Assembly (NCBI RefSeq): GCF_013386825.1
Contig: NZ_JACARC010000041.1
Location: forward strand, 139,274-203,273
Source of the DNA: Pseudomonas sp. IPO3778
GTDB lineage: Bacteria > Pseudomonadota > Gammaproteobacteria > Pseudomonadales > Pseudomonadaceae
Direction of reading: 5' to 3'
Length of the DNA: 64,000 nt
The notes under the pieces: model-generated
The model's input: only the letters and a program-made list of their open reading frames with translations
Database searches by the model: none
What the model was told of the DNA's origin: nothing
Program-made: the position numbers and the translations under genes
Shown: in pieces, positions 26,701 through 34,510 of the stretch
Layout: every line of letters starts with the position of its first letter
How positions within the stretch are numbered: the stretch's first letter is position 1

Positions 26701-29213
26701 TCGACAACCTGGCCGGCGAACACCGCGCCACCGCCGAGTTGCAGGCCGAACAGCAGCGCCTGCAAAGTCGCTACGGTATCCAGGACATCGACCTGTTCGT
26801 GCACAACCTGCAGGCCCTGCTCCAGCAACTGAGCGCATCACCGTTGTTGCGCCAGTGGGTCGAAGGCTTGCGCGGTAACCCGAATGCCCTGCCCGGCGTG
26901 CGCCAGGAAGCCAGCCTGCGCCAGCCGGTTGCACGCCTGGCCGAACTGGTTGCGCAACACTGTGTGTTCGAGCCGGCGCCGAGCCTGGGCGTGTTGGCCG
27001 AATACCTGCGGGACCTGCGAGAAGAAATCGACGAGCTGCCCGACAGCCTGCCCCTGCTTGTTGAGCTGCACCAGGCCGATCCCGTCTGCCTGTTGGCCGT
27101 GCAACAGCATGGGTTGGCGCAACGGGCGCTGGAGGCGGTGATTGCCCAGGAAAACCTCACCCGCCTGTACCGCGCCAACCCGCAACTGGCGCGCTTCGAC
27201 GGCCCGGCCCTGGGTCTGGCAGCCCGTCAGGTCAGCCAGGCGGAAAGCAGCCTGCTCAAGCACAACGCCCATGTGCTCAGCGCCACGCTGCACCAGCGTT
27301 TCCTGGAGCATGTGAAGCAATCGGCGATGTCAGTCACCCAACTGGATGCCCAGGCCCGTGAGTTCAAGAAAACTTACGCCAAGGGCCGTCGCGAACTGGA
27401 ACATGAGCTGGGCAAGACCATGCGCTACCGCTCCATCCGCGAAATGGCGAGTGGGGACAGTGGCCGGGTGATCAACGACCTCAAGCCCATCTGGTTGATG
27501 AGCCCGCTGTCGGTGTCTGACACCTTGCCCCTGACCCCGGACCTGTTTGACGTGGTGATTTTCGACGAAGCCAGCCAGATCCCCAGCGAAGAAGCCGTGC
27601 CGGCCTTGAGCCGCGCGCAGCAGGTGATCGTGGTGGGTGACGAGATGCAGTTGCCGCCGACCAACTTCTTCTCCAGCGCAGGGGACCAGGACGATAACGA
27701 ACTGATTGCCATGGAAGACGGCGAACAGATTGCGATCAACCTCGATGCCGACAGCCTGCTGAGCCAGGCCGCACGCAATTTGCCGGCGACCCTGCTGGCC
27801 TGGCACTACCGCAGCCGGCATGAAGCGTTGATCAGCTTTTCCAACGCGGCGTTCTACGAAGGCCGGCTGATCACCATCCCCGACCGGCGTATCGAGCGCC
27901 CTGCCCCGGCCCATGCCGCACTGGACTCCACGGATGCCCTGGCAGTGACGCAGGGTGCCGACACGCTGCTCGACAGTCCCATCAGCTTTTTGAAGATGAG
28001 CGATGGCGTCTACCTCGGTCGCAGTAACCTGGCCGAAGCGCGGTATATCGCCCAGCTGGTGCGCGAGCTGCTGCAGCGCGAGACCGGCTTGAGCCTGGGC
28101 ATTGTGGCCTTCTCCGAAGCCCAGCAAGGCGCTATCGAACAAGCCCTGGAGGACTTGGCCGCCAGCGACTCGGCCTTTGCCACCCGCCTGGAGCGTGAGT
28201 ACGTGCGCGAAGACGCCGGGCAGTTCAATGGCCTGTTCGTCAAGAACCTGGAGAACGTGCAGGGTGATGAACGGGACGTGATCATCCTGAGCATCTGCTA
28301 CGCGCCGGGCCCGAACGGCAAGATGCTGATGAACTTCGGCCCGATCAACCAGCGCGGCGGGGAAAAACGCCTGAATGTGATCTTCAGCCGCGCACGCAAG
28401 CGCATGGCGATCGTCTCCAGTATCGAGGCGCAGGCCATCACCAACACCCACAACGACGGTGCCGCTGCACTGCGCGCGTTCCTGCAATTCGCCCAGGCCA
28501 GCGCCAGCGGGGATGCGCCGCGTTCCCAGGGGATCCTGGCCAACCTCAACCCGGGCGCCAAGCAATCCTTTGCCGTGAGCTTGCCCAAGGACGGCCTGCG
28601 CGGCGCCCTCGCCGCCGCGCTGCGCAAGCGCGGGCATACGGTGCAGGAAACCGTCGGGCGGTCGCAGTTCCGCTGCGACCTGGCGATCAGTGACGCCAGC
28701 GGTGAACACTTCAGCCTTGGCGTGCTGCTGGACGGCAATACGGCAGCCGCTGCTGACGTGCGTGAGCGGTATATCTTCCGCCCGACCGTATTGCGCAGTT
28801 TCGGCTGGAAGATCATCGACGTGCCCAGCCATGACTGGCTGCGAGACCCGGAAGACGTGCTGAATCGCATCGAAGCGCTGCTACGGGGTGAAGAAACGCC
28901 CGCGCTGCCAGAGCCGGAACTGGAGGTCGAACCGGAAACGGTTGAAGTCGAGCCGGCGCCAACCCCTGAAGCGTCGACCCCGATGCGCGAATTCACCTTT
29001 GGTGAAGGCAACTCCAACAAGTTCTGGCGGATCGGCGTCACCGAGGCAGAGGTGGTGGTGCACTTCGGCCGCATCGGCACCAAGGGCCAGACCCTGATCA
29101 AGTCCCTCGACAGCCCCGAGCGCGCCGTGCGGGAAGCGGAAAAGCTGATCGCGGAGAAACTGCGCAAAGGCTATCAAGAGCAGGCAGGGGTCAATCACAC
29201 CGAGCCGCTCTGA
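23751..29213 (+). CDS. Giant DUF4011-SF1 helicase with N-terminal kinase-like, nuclease-like and WGR domains
   Basis: The 1820 residues divide as follows. Residues ~30-220 resemble a protein-kinase C-lobe (LPLLRQVAQLHELGRVAQL, DIFQLGQLLACL) without HRD or DFG. DUF4011 begins ~235 with RNRLFDLSRRNRLLHF. The COG1112-type SF1 helicase has Walker A GPPGTGKS (641-648), a long helical insertion, Walker B FDEAS (1271-1275), GDEMQLPP (1296-1303), ENVQGDERDV and FSRARKR. A Vsr/MTES_1575-like nuclease fold lies at ~1620-1715 (RCDLAI, LGVLLDG), then an acidic Pro-rich linker and a C-terminal WGR domain (~1745-1815). From memory, related single proteins with DUF4011, helicase and Vsr parts, and kinase-COG1112 helicases (Mokosh), have been reported as anti-phage. 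An anti-phage role here is inference. Confidence 0.9.
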   Translation: MDPITQPVTFTQLLLSHDGAAVPIDDVLFLTLPLLRQVAQLHELGRVAQLGFLDVLQGPERTLHLRNPEGVPPRLALEAIKQVQPNPESALNIVGKVRLTRDSETGVAITDLQVQEDPHQTIDHPVFLTDLHSWEHRLGHHDEITDIFQLGQLLACLACGLDFADINDLKTFARHRRNLFQLNGRLNPVLANLIVEMTELNRHERATDVSSLARRLESWREQPASLDVERVLAQAEGPASRRTVVLEHLRNRLFDLSRRNRLLHFRPTQASVNLTVASVPLVMQIESIRPDALCTWQPTLGGFSEQVLSGKPVGLQQWLRFEDQTWLQASLERIIQETRRDRAEFGFSNLRLVVAFMRWHNLKDTPEERIVTPLLWLPVELSRKKGVRDQFMLQCDETEAEFNPVLRHQLRQLYDIQLPETVDLQKTSLEDIHADIARQIKLTEPGVELRLQSKPQIELIHQKAVQHLHHFQRRRARQRSAMPLVKPDFSYDREDYRPLGLQLFQQKVLPSQFPLRLAVGGKPSLQAQHPQMVASSTENSTFALPENQGHRYAWDIDLTQVTLANFNYRKMSLVRDYAQLIDEPAQNEAFDRMFSIEPRDVEVQAPDPIPLPEQWNVVAGDATQNAAVSLARTGRNFIIQGPPGTGKSQTITNLIADYAGRGLRVLFVCEKRAALDVVFHRLQQSELGELCCLIHDSQTDKKAFVGNLRECYERWIAGDAQSPQLQARRSATLATLTQQLGLIERFEQAMAGVPETLACSVRELVRHLIELPAVAAQLPPEALERLPDWRRWQAQNELTGRLYQAINERFGLDSFARHPFSHLASSLITHEHAYGQLKAFLDEASGLMDSVEQLMESSSSLLSSDTRLADACVLTQAAEQLTGANLASHLDLLEPGSPGSQALHAEQAGLQTLTVQQHSAGEGTRHWRDKLAPQDTQAAQDLVQRLEGSLLRWLQPAWWRLRGELQRRYDFSQHAVRPSYRNVLDNLAGEHRATAELQAEQQRLQSRYGIQDIDLFVHNLQALLQQLSASPLLRQWVEGLRGNPNALPGVRQEASLRQPVARLAELVAQHCVFEPAPSLGVLAEYLRDLREEIDELPDSLPLLVELHQADPVCLLAVQQHGLAQRALEAVIAQENLTRLYRANPQLARFDGPALGLAARQVSQAESSLLKHNAHVLSATLHQRFLEHVKQSAMSVTQLDAQAREFKKTYAKGRRELEHELGKTMRYRSIREMASGDSGRVINDLKPIWLMSPLSVSDTLPLTPDLFDVVIFDEASQIPSEEAVPALSRAQQVIVVGDEMQLPPTNFFSSAGDQDDNELIAMEDGEQIAINLDADSLLSQAARNLPATLLAWHYRSRHEALISFSNAAFYEGRLITIPDRRIERPAPAHAALDSTDALAVTQGADTLLDSPISFLKMSDGVYLGRSNLAEARYIAQLVRELLQRETGLSLGIVAFSEAQQGAIEQALEDLAASDSAFATRLEREYVREDAGQFNGLFVKNLENVQGDERDVIILSICYAPGPNGKMLMNFGPINQRGGEKRLNVIFSRARKRMAIVSSIEAQAITNTHNDGAAALRAFLQFAQASASGDAPRSQGILANLNPGAKQSFAVSLPKDGLRGALAAALRKRGHTVQETVGRSQFRCDLAISDASGEHFSLGVLLDGNTAAAADVRERYIFRPTVLRSFGWKIIDVPSHDWLRDPEDVLNRIEALLRGEETPALPEPELEVEPETVEVEPAPTPEASTPMREFTFGEGNSNKFWRIGVTEAEVVVHFGRIGTKGQTLIKSLDSPERAVREAEKLIAEKLRKGYQEQAGVNHTEPL

Positions 29214-29236
29214 GTAGATCCGGCATGAATGGGATA

Positions 29237-29259
29237 AGCGCGTTCAATCAGAACGCGCT
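29237..29259. terminator. Hairpin between convergent genes, possible terminator
   Basis: A perfect nine-base-pair stem, AGCGCGTTC / GAACGCGCT with loop AATCA, lies between the stops of the helicase and chemoreceptor genes. No T-run follows on either strand, so it may be Rho-assisted or an mRNA 3'-end stabiliser. Confidence 0.5.
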
Positions 29260-29278
29260 GTGGCGATCCCAAGGCTGA

Positions 29279-30901
29279 TCAGATCTGGAAATGCTTGACC
29301 ATTGTGTTCAGCTCAGACGCCAGGGTTGCAAGAGACTGTGACGCGGCCGTCGTTTGGCTGGAACCCTCCGAGGATTGAATCGACAGTTGCTGGATATTCA
29401 GCAGGTTCTGATCCACCGCCCGCGCGACATGCGCTTGCTCGTCAGCCGAGGTGGTAATCACCAGGTTACGGTCATTGATTTCGTCGTTGGCTGCAACAAT
29501 GTCCGCCAAGGCTTTTTGCGCAAGCTCGGCCAACTCAAGGGTCTGTTGAGTCATGCTGCTACTGGCGTGCATGGTGTTGACGGCGTTGGCGGTCCCGGTC
29601 TGGATGCCTCCGATCATCTGCTCAATTTCTTGGGTGGATTGGGCCGTACGGTGTGCCAGGGCACGCACTTCGTCGGCCACCACCGCGAAACCACGGCCCG
29701 CATCCCCCGCACGTGCGGCCTCGATGGCAGCGTTCAGCGCCAAAAGATTGGTTTGTTCGGCAATCGCCCGAATAACATCAAGGACTTTGCCGATACGCTT
29801 GGCTTGATCGGCAAGGCCGCCGACTTGCTCGGAACTCAGCTCGACACCCTGTGTCAGCGATCGAATCGAATTTAAAGCCTCAACCATTCGCTGCTGGCCT
29901 TTTAAGGCGATGTTTCGCGATTCCTGTGACAGCTCGGAAGTCGACGCGGCGTTCCTCGCCACGTCTTCAATGGCTGTTGTCATCTGCGTGACCGCCGTGG
30001 CTGCCTGCTCAATCTCCCCATGCTGTTGTTGCAAGTCGCGACTGCCCTCGGCGGTGACAGCATTCAGTTCTTCGGCCGCAGCGGCCAGTTGGTTGGAGGA
30101 GCCGGTTATCTGCCGGAGTGTCTGCACAAGGTTATCGCGCATCACCTCCTGCGCCCTGAGCAAGCGTGTGGCCTCGTCGTTACCGGTGGGGTTGATGGGT
30201 TGGGTCAGATCGCCTCTGGCAATGGTCTCGGCCACGTGCATCGCTTCGACGATGGGCGCGGTAATGCTTCGGGTCAGCAGCCAGGCAACAATCACTGTTC
30301 CCGCGCTCACCAGCAGAATCACGATTGCGATACCGCCGATGGCATGCTCGTAAGCGTCTACAGACTGTTGGCCAGCCTGTTCGGCACCTTTATTGGCAAG
30401 GTCTATGAGTTGATCGAAGTTCTTTGTCATCTGCTCATAGCTGTCTCGTATGCTGTTGAGAAACTCTACGGCAGCCTTTTTATCGCCCGCCCGCGAGAGC
30501 CGGAGCATCTCGATATGGTTCTTCGCATAAACATCAAGACTCTGGTTGAACACAGCGAGACGTGATCTTTCATCCGTCGTACTGAGTAATCCTGCGTACT
30601 GCGTCAGTTGTTCCTTGACGATTTTCAGGCGCCCTGCTGATTTTTCTTCGTAGGTCTGCATGTCTGCGTTGGTTGAAGACAGGATGTGTGCCATCTCACC
30701 CAGGCGAAAACGGTCTAGCGATGCATTGGCCAGCGCGAGGATCCTGACCCGCTGCATCCAGTTGTTCTGAATGTCAGCCGCCTGGAACTGAACTTCTCGA
30801 ATCTGCTTCAACGCGAAGAGGCCGAGAAGCACACTCAGCAGCGCAATAGCGGCAAAAGCGATGAACGCTCTGGCGGCGATTCGTATATTTCTTAAGAACA
30901 T
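29279..30901 (-). CDS. Methyl-accepting chemotaxis protein
   Basis: This 540-residue chemoreceptor has a membrane helix at ~12-30, a periplasmic four-helix-bundle-type domain of about 155 residues (4HB_MCP-like), and a second membrane helix near 190-209. A HAMP domain and a cytoplasmic signalling coiled coil follow. The hairpin tip contains EQTNLLALNAAIEAARAG and GFAVVADEVRALA, the binding site for CheA/CheW. No C-terminal CheB/CheR pentapeptide is present. The ligand is unknown. The 190-base upstream gap (30902-31091) holds no further gene. Confidence 0.95.
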   Translation of the reverse strand: MFLRNIRIAARAFIAFAAIALLSVLLGLFALKQIREVQFQAADIQNNWMQRVRILALANASLDRFRLGEMAHILSSTNADMQTYEEKSAGRLKIVKEQLTQYAGLLSTTDERSRLAVFNQSLDVYAKNHIEMLRLSRAGDKKAAVEFLNSIRDSYEQMTKNFDQLIDLANKGAEQAGQQSVDAYEHAIGGIAIVILLVSAGTVIVAWLLTRSITAPIVEAMHVAETIARGDLTQPINPTGNDEATRLLRAQEVMRDNLVQTLRQITGSSNQLAAAAEELNAVTAEGSRDLQQQHGEIEQAATAVTQMTTAIEDVARNAASTSELSQESRNIALKGQQRMVEALNSIRSLTQGVELSSEQVGGLADQAKRIGKVLDVIRAIAEQTNLLALNAAIEAARAGDAGRGFAVVADEVRALAHRTAQSTQEIEQMIGGIQTGTANAVNTMHASSSMTQQTLELAELAQKALADIVAANDEINDRNLVITTSADEQAHVARAVDQNLLNIQQLSIQSSEGSSQTTAASQSLATLASELNTMVKHFQI

Positions 30902-31091
30902 GGATTTTTTCGCTCAGGGTCGAAAAGCATTTAGCGGCAATCTTGGCAGGTAACATCGGGCGGATCCGTCAAACGGAAAACTTGGCCACCTCCGTTACTG
31001 TCGGTAGAAAACCGAAAACCTTTAGCACAAAGACTCGACCTGAGCAGCGTTTTCAGTGGGCACTTTTATCGTGAGGGTATGGCGACATCGA

Positions 31092-32417
31092 CTACCTTTT
31101 ACGAACCCCTCGCGCAATCTCCAACCCCAGGCTTTCGCGCAACGTCGTTCCCTCATACGCCGTGCGATACACGCCACGGGCCTGCAACAACGGGATGACC
31201 TCCTGCGTAAACCGCTTGAACTGCTCCGGATGCCCAATGTAGATATTGAACCCATCCACCGCCCGCGCTTCAAACCAGTCCGCCATCTTGCTCGCCACCG
31301 TCTGCGCCGACCCGACAAAGGCACCCGGGCGCAGCTGCCGACCAAATTCCACCGCCTGGCGCAAGGTAAAACCCTTGTCCCGGGCCTGATCCGCAATGCG
31401 TTTGGCATTGGTGAAAAAGCTGCTGCGTGCCGCCTCCAGGCTCTCTTGGGGGAACGGCGCATCAAGGTCGTACTGGCTGAAATCATGCCAGCCGAAATTG
31501 CGCCCGAATTCCTTCAACGCCAGCTCAAAACTGTGGTCGGCCTGATGGTAGTGCTGTTCGATTTCACGGGCCTGTTCGTCGGTATCGCCCACATAAATTT
31601 CGGCGCCGGGCATCACCAGCAATTGCTCCGGGTCGCGGCCGTGTCGCTGCGCCCTGCCCTTTATGTCCCGGTAGAACCCCTGGCCCTGCTCGATGCTGGC
31701 GGCGTGGGTGAAGATGACATCGGCAGTGGCGGCCCCCAGGTCGCGGCCTTGTTCCGAATCACCAGCCTGGAAGATCACCGGCTGGCCTTGGGGTGAGCGC
31801 TGGATATTCAGCGGGCCCACCACGGAAAAGTGTTCGCCCTTGTGGTTCAGGCTGTGGAGTTTGCTCGGGTCGAGGAACTGGCCGGTGGCGCGGTCGCGCA
31901 CAAAGGCATCGTCCTCGTAGGAGTTCCACAGCCCCTGCACCACCTGGACGTGTTCGGCGGCGCGGCCATAGCGGGTGTCGTAGTCGTAATGTTCGTCGCG
32001 GCTGTAATTGCCGGCGGTGCCGGCATCGCCGCTGGTGACCACGTTCCAGCCGGCGCGGCCTTTGCTGATCAGGTCCAGTGACGCCAGGCGCCGCGCGACG
32101 TTATAGGGCGAGTTGTAAGAGGTGGTCAGGGTGCCCACCAGGCCCAAATGCCGGGTGCAGACGGCCAGTGCCGATAACAGCGTGAGCGGCTCCAGGCGGT
32201 TCAGGTAGTGGGACGGCGAGCCCGGGGTGATGAACTGGCTGTCGACGATGAACATCAGGTCGAACAGTGCCGCCTCGGCCTGGCGTGCGATGTCGATGTA
32301 CCAGTCGACGTTGACGCTGGCATCGGCCGGCAGTTGAGGGTCGAGCCATAGATTATGGCGGCCGGGCCCGCCGCAGCCCATGGTCAAGGCGCCTAGTTTG
32401 AGCTGTCTTTTAGTCAT
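31092..32417 (-). CDS. FMN-dependent monooxygenase, NtaA/SnaA/DszA family
   Basis: This 441-residue bacterial-luciferase-like flavin monooxygenase has the family features MTKRQLKLGALTMGCGGPGR at the start, LDLISKGRAGWNVVTS, NFSRDEHYDYDTRYGRA-like YSRDEHYDYDTRYGRAAEH and QPVIFQAGDSEQGRDLGA. Members use FMNH2 from a separate reductase to cleave C-S or C-N bonds or oxidise xenobiotics and sulfur compounds. It follows a sulfonate-type binding protein gene by 23 bases, so a role in organosulfur scavenging is likely. ATG 32417 is chosen over an upstream in-frame TTG. No flavin reductase is adjacent. Confidence 0.9.
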   Translation of the reverse strand: MTKRQLKLGALTMGCGGPGRHNLWLDPQLPADASVNVDWYIDIARQAEAALFDLMFIVDSQFITPGSPSHYLNRLEPLTLLSALAVCTRHLGLVGTLTTSYNSPYNVARRLASLDLISKGRAGWNVVTSGDAGTAGNYSRDEHYDYDTRYGRAAEHVQVVQGLWNSYEDDAFVRDRATGQFLDPSKLHSLNHKGEHFSVVGPLNIQRSPQGQPVIFQAGDSEQGRDLGAATADVIFTHAASIEQGQGFYRDIKGRAQRHGRDPEQLLVMPGAEIYVGDTDEQAREIEQHYHQADHSFELALKEFGRNFGWHDFSQYDLDAPFPQESLEAARSSFFTNAKRIADQARDKGFTLRQAVEFGRQLRPGAFVGSAQTVASKMADWFEARAVDGFNIYIGHPEQFKRFTQEVIPLLQARGVYRTAYEGTTLRESLGLEIARGVRKR

Positions 32418-32440
32418 GTCTAACGTATTCCTCAAAGCGT

Positions 32441-33397
32441 TCAGGGCTGGTTTTTAGCGACGGCTGGCTGCAAGGACGCGCCAAAGGAATCGTCGAACAG
32501 ACGAGCCGCCGGGTAGGACTTGACCAGGCCCTGGCTGGCGAAAAAGTCCACGGTCTTTTGCGCTTCCACAGGCGATTGGGCGGTCACAGGTTCGACCGTG
32601 GTACGCGCACGGGCGAACCAGGCGCGGGCAATGTCGGCATCGGCGCGGGTACGTTTGGCCCAGGCATCCGCGTAAGCGTCGGTGTTGGCCGGGCGTTGGC
32701 CAGCCCAGTCACGGGCCTTTTTCAGGCGCAAGAGAAAATCGCTGATGGGCCCACGCTTGGTATCGACGGCCTTGTTGGTGGCAGCGATAAAACTCTGGGC
32801 CGGGATCAGCCCTTCAGCCGTTGCCAATACCCGTGCACCCTGGCGTTCCTGTTGAGTGACGTAGGGTTCCCAGGTGGCGATCACGTCAACCGAACCGCCT
32901 TCCAGCGCGTGGGAGGCATCCAGCGCGCTGAGATAACGCAGCTCCAGCGAGTCCTTTGGCACACCGGCTTTATCCAGTGCGGTCAGTAACAGCTGCTGGC
33001 TCCAGGAGCCTTTCCACACGGCGGCGCGCTTGCCTTTAAGGTCCGCAAGGCTGTGGATCGACGAGTCCTTTTTCACCAGGATGGCCACGCCGTCGAGGTT
33101 TTGTTGGCTGATGGCAATCACCTTGATCGGCGCGCCCAGTGCACCCAGGAACAGCGCCGGCGAATCACCGAGCAAGCCGAGGTCCAGGCTGTTGGTGTTG
33201 AGCGCTTCGGCGACCGGTGCCCCGGCGGTGAATTGCTTCCATTCAAGGGTATAGGGCAGATCGTCCAGCACCCCCGCCGCTTCCATCACGGCCTGGGCGT
33301 TGTAGCTTTGGTCGCCCACCACCAGCGTTTGCGCGTTCGCGGCCAGGCACAGCAGGGTAGCGGCCAACCCGGCCGCCAGTTTTGTCAGATAACGCAC
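32441..33397 (-). CDS. Periplasmic binding protein, aliphatic sulfonate (SsuA) type
   Basis: This 318-residue exported solute-binding protein has a signal peptide (VRYLTKLAAGLAATLLCLAA, cleavage near NAQ|TLVV). The SsuA/TauA-like core follows: GLLGDSPALFLGALG, DLKGKRAAVWKGSW and DVIATWEPYV. It delivers a sulfonate or similar sulfur compound to an ABC permease; neither permease nor ATPase is encoded nearby. GTG 33397 follows GGAG at six bases and gives a proper signal peptide. It is the first gene of a two-gene operon with the FMN monooxygenase. Confidence 0.9.
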   Translation of the reverse strand: MRYLTKLAAGLAATLLCLAANAQTLVVGDQSYNAQAVMEAAGVLDDLPYTLEWKQFTAGAPVAEALNTNSLDLGLLGDSPALFLGALGAPIKVIAISQQNLDGVAILVKKDSSIHSLADLKGKRAAVWKGSWSQQLLLTALDKAGVPKDSLELRYLSALDASHALEGGSVDVIATWEPYVTQQERQGARVLATAEGLIPAQSFIAATNKAVDTKRGPISDFLLRLKKARDWAGQRPANTDAYADAWAKRTRADADIARAWFARARTTVEPVTAQSPVEAQKTVDFFASQGLVKSYPAARLFDDSFGASLQPAVAKNQP

Positions 33398-33543
33398 GTT
33401 CGTCTCCAGATGCCTTCTCAAGCATTCAAAGTCGATCCGCGCGTGCGGTCTCGGCAGTGTTTATAGGTCATGCAGCGGGCTGTACGATGAAGCCCCGAAA
33501 GCTGCGTGTAAAATACTGATTACGCATAACCTAATTCAATAAG

Positions 33544-33560
33544 AATGCAAATAATGCATT
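33544..33560. promoter_or_regulatory. AT-rich inverted repeat upstream of the sulfonate operon
   Basis: AATGCA-N5-TGCATT lies in an unusually AT-rich 173-base gap about 150 bases before the binding-protein start. It could bind a LysR-type sulfur regulator, but this is unproven; no gene is visible in the gap. Confidence 0.3.
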
Positions 33561-33570
33561 TATTTGAGCA

Positions 33571-34206
33571 TCACTCAGGCCGCCAGTGTTCCCCTTTTAC
33601 GTTGCCGATTCCCTTGTAGCCCCCATACCCATCCGGCACCCAGCCGCCACCCGCATTGTCGCCAGTGCCGATAAAACCGCCCTTGCCATCGGATTCCAGG
33701 CCTCGGCCACGGTTTTTTCCCGTGCCGATGTACCCGCCCCGGCCATCGGATTCGTAACCGCGCTTGCGGTTGGCGCCAGTCCCCTCAAAGCCACCTTTGC
33801 CATCGGACCTCCAGCTTCCACCCAGGGCCGTGTCTTCACCGCGGAAATAGCCCTGACCGTCAGACTTGTAGTCTTCGCCATAGGCGGCGCCGCGCCCCTT
33901 GTAGCCACCCGAGCCATCGGGGCTGAACGATTTGCCCAGGTTGTAACCGGTGCCCGTCAGGCCACCGTCATCGGCCGGGACAAAGCCCTTGCCAATATTG
34001 CTGCCTGTGCCCTTCAGCGAACCATCCTTTTGCAGTTCGTAATCACCGCCCTGATTGCCCCCGGTGCCCCTTAACCCGCCGTGGCCATCAGGCGCGTAAC
34101 CATTACCGGCGTTGGTGCCGGTGCCGATGAAACCTTCCGCAGCCTGGGTTGCGGCGCCGACACCCAGCAAAAGAACGGTCAGCAGAATGCGAGAAGCTGT
34201 TTTCAT
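33571..34206 (-). CDS. Exported protein made of ten 19-residue Gly-rich repeats
   Basis: The 211 residues are a signal peptide (MKTASRILLTVLLLGVGAAT, cleavage near QAA|E) followed only by repeats. There are nine complete 19-residue units and one of 17, of the form G-G-(Y/F)-x-G-T-G-x-N-x-G-x-G-(aromatic)-x-S/P-D-G-x. There are no insertions or deletions between units (23 + 9x19 + 17 = 211). The regular Gly/Asp-rich pattern suggests a beta-solenoid or hairpin array in the periplasm or outside the cell. I do not recognise the family or a function. The gene stands alone. Confidence 0.88.
   Translation of the reverse strand: MKTASRILLTVLLLGVGAATQAAEGFIGTGTNAGNGYAPDGHGGLRGTGGNQGGDYELQKDGSLKGTGSNIGKGFVPADDGGLTGTGYNLGKSFSPDGSGGYKGRGAAYGEDYKSDGQGYFRGEDTALGGSWRSDGKGGFEGTGANRKRGYESDGRGGYIGTGKNRGRGLESDGKGGFIGTGDNAGGGWVPDGYGGYKGIGNVKGEHWRPE
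33574..34137 (-). repeat. 57-base tandem coding repeat, ten copies
   Basis: Repeats of exactly 57 bases encode the 19-residue units of the exported protein. Copies have diverged in sequence but keep the period without indels. The units encoded at 33574-33800 are more alike than the early ones. Confidence 0.85.
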
Positions 34207-34480
34207 GGTGAATCGACGTCCCTTTCGAAGTTAAAACGCGTTATCTGGAGCGGGCACTTTAACGTCATACAGGTCATTCGCGGTATGCCTCCATGCTTGA
34301 TGCCACCGACACAAGATAGTCCCGAACCTCACCCAACCCCACCTGATAAAGATTCCCTCTATTGGCGGTTACCGCGATCTTGAATTAACGTTCAACCCAC
34401 CTGACCAGCGTGACATTACCCAGTCAACCCGCGCCCTTCCCGGGCCGGCCTGATGCACCGCCACTCATTGCTCAACCAAA

Positions 34481-34503
34481 CAGTTAACCAACTGATTAAT
34501 CAG
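34481..34503. promoter_or_regulatory. Overlapping palindromes just upstream of the efflux operon
   Basis: The 304-base gap 34207-34510 has no gene. Immediately before the first efflux gene it contains CAGTT-AACC-AACTG (34481-34494), overlapping the perfect 12-base palindrome CTGATTAATCAG (34492-34503), which ends seven bases from the ATG. This could be a repressor operator or an RNA hairpin masking the start. No dedicated regulator gene is adjacent. Confidence 0.4.
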
Positions 34504-34510
34504 AGTAAAT

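Noticed and set aside
27330..28832. A 500-codon minus-strand frame inside the helicase gene
   Set aside because: It is antisense to conserved helicase motifs, with no ribosome site and low-complexity composition.
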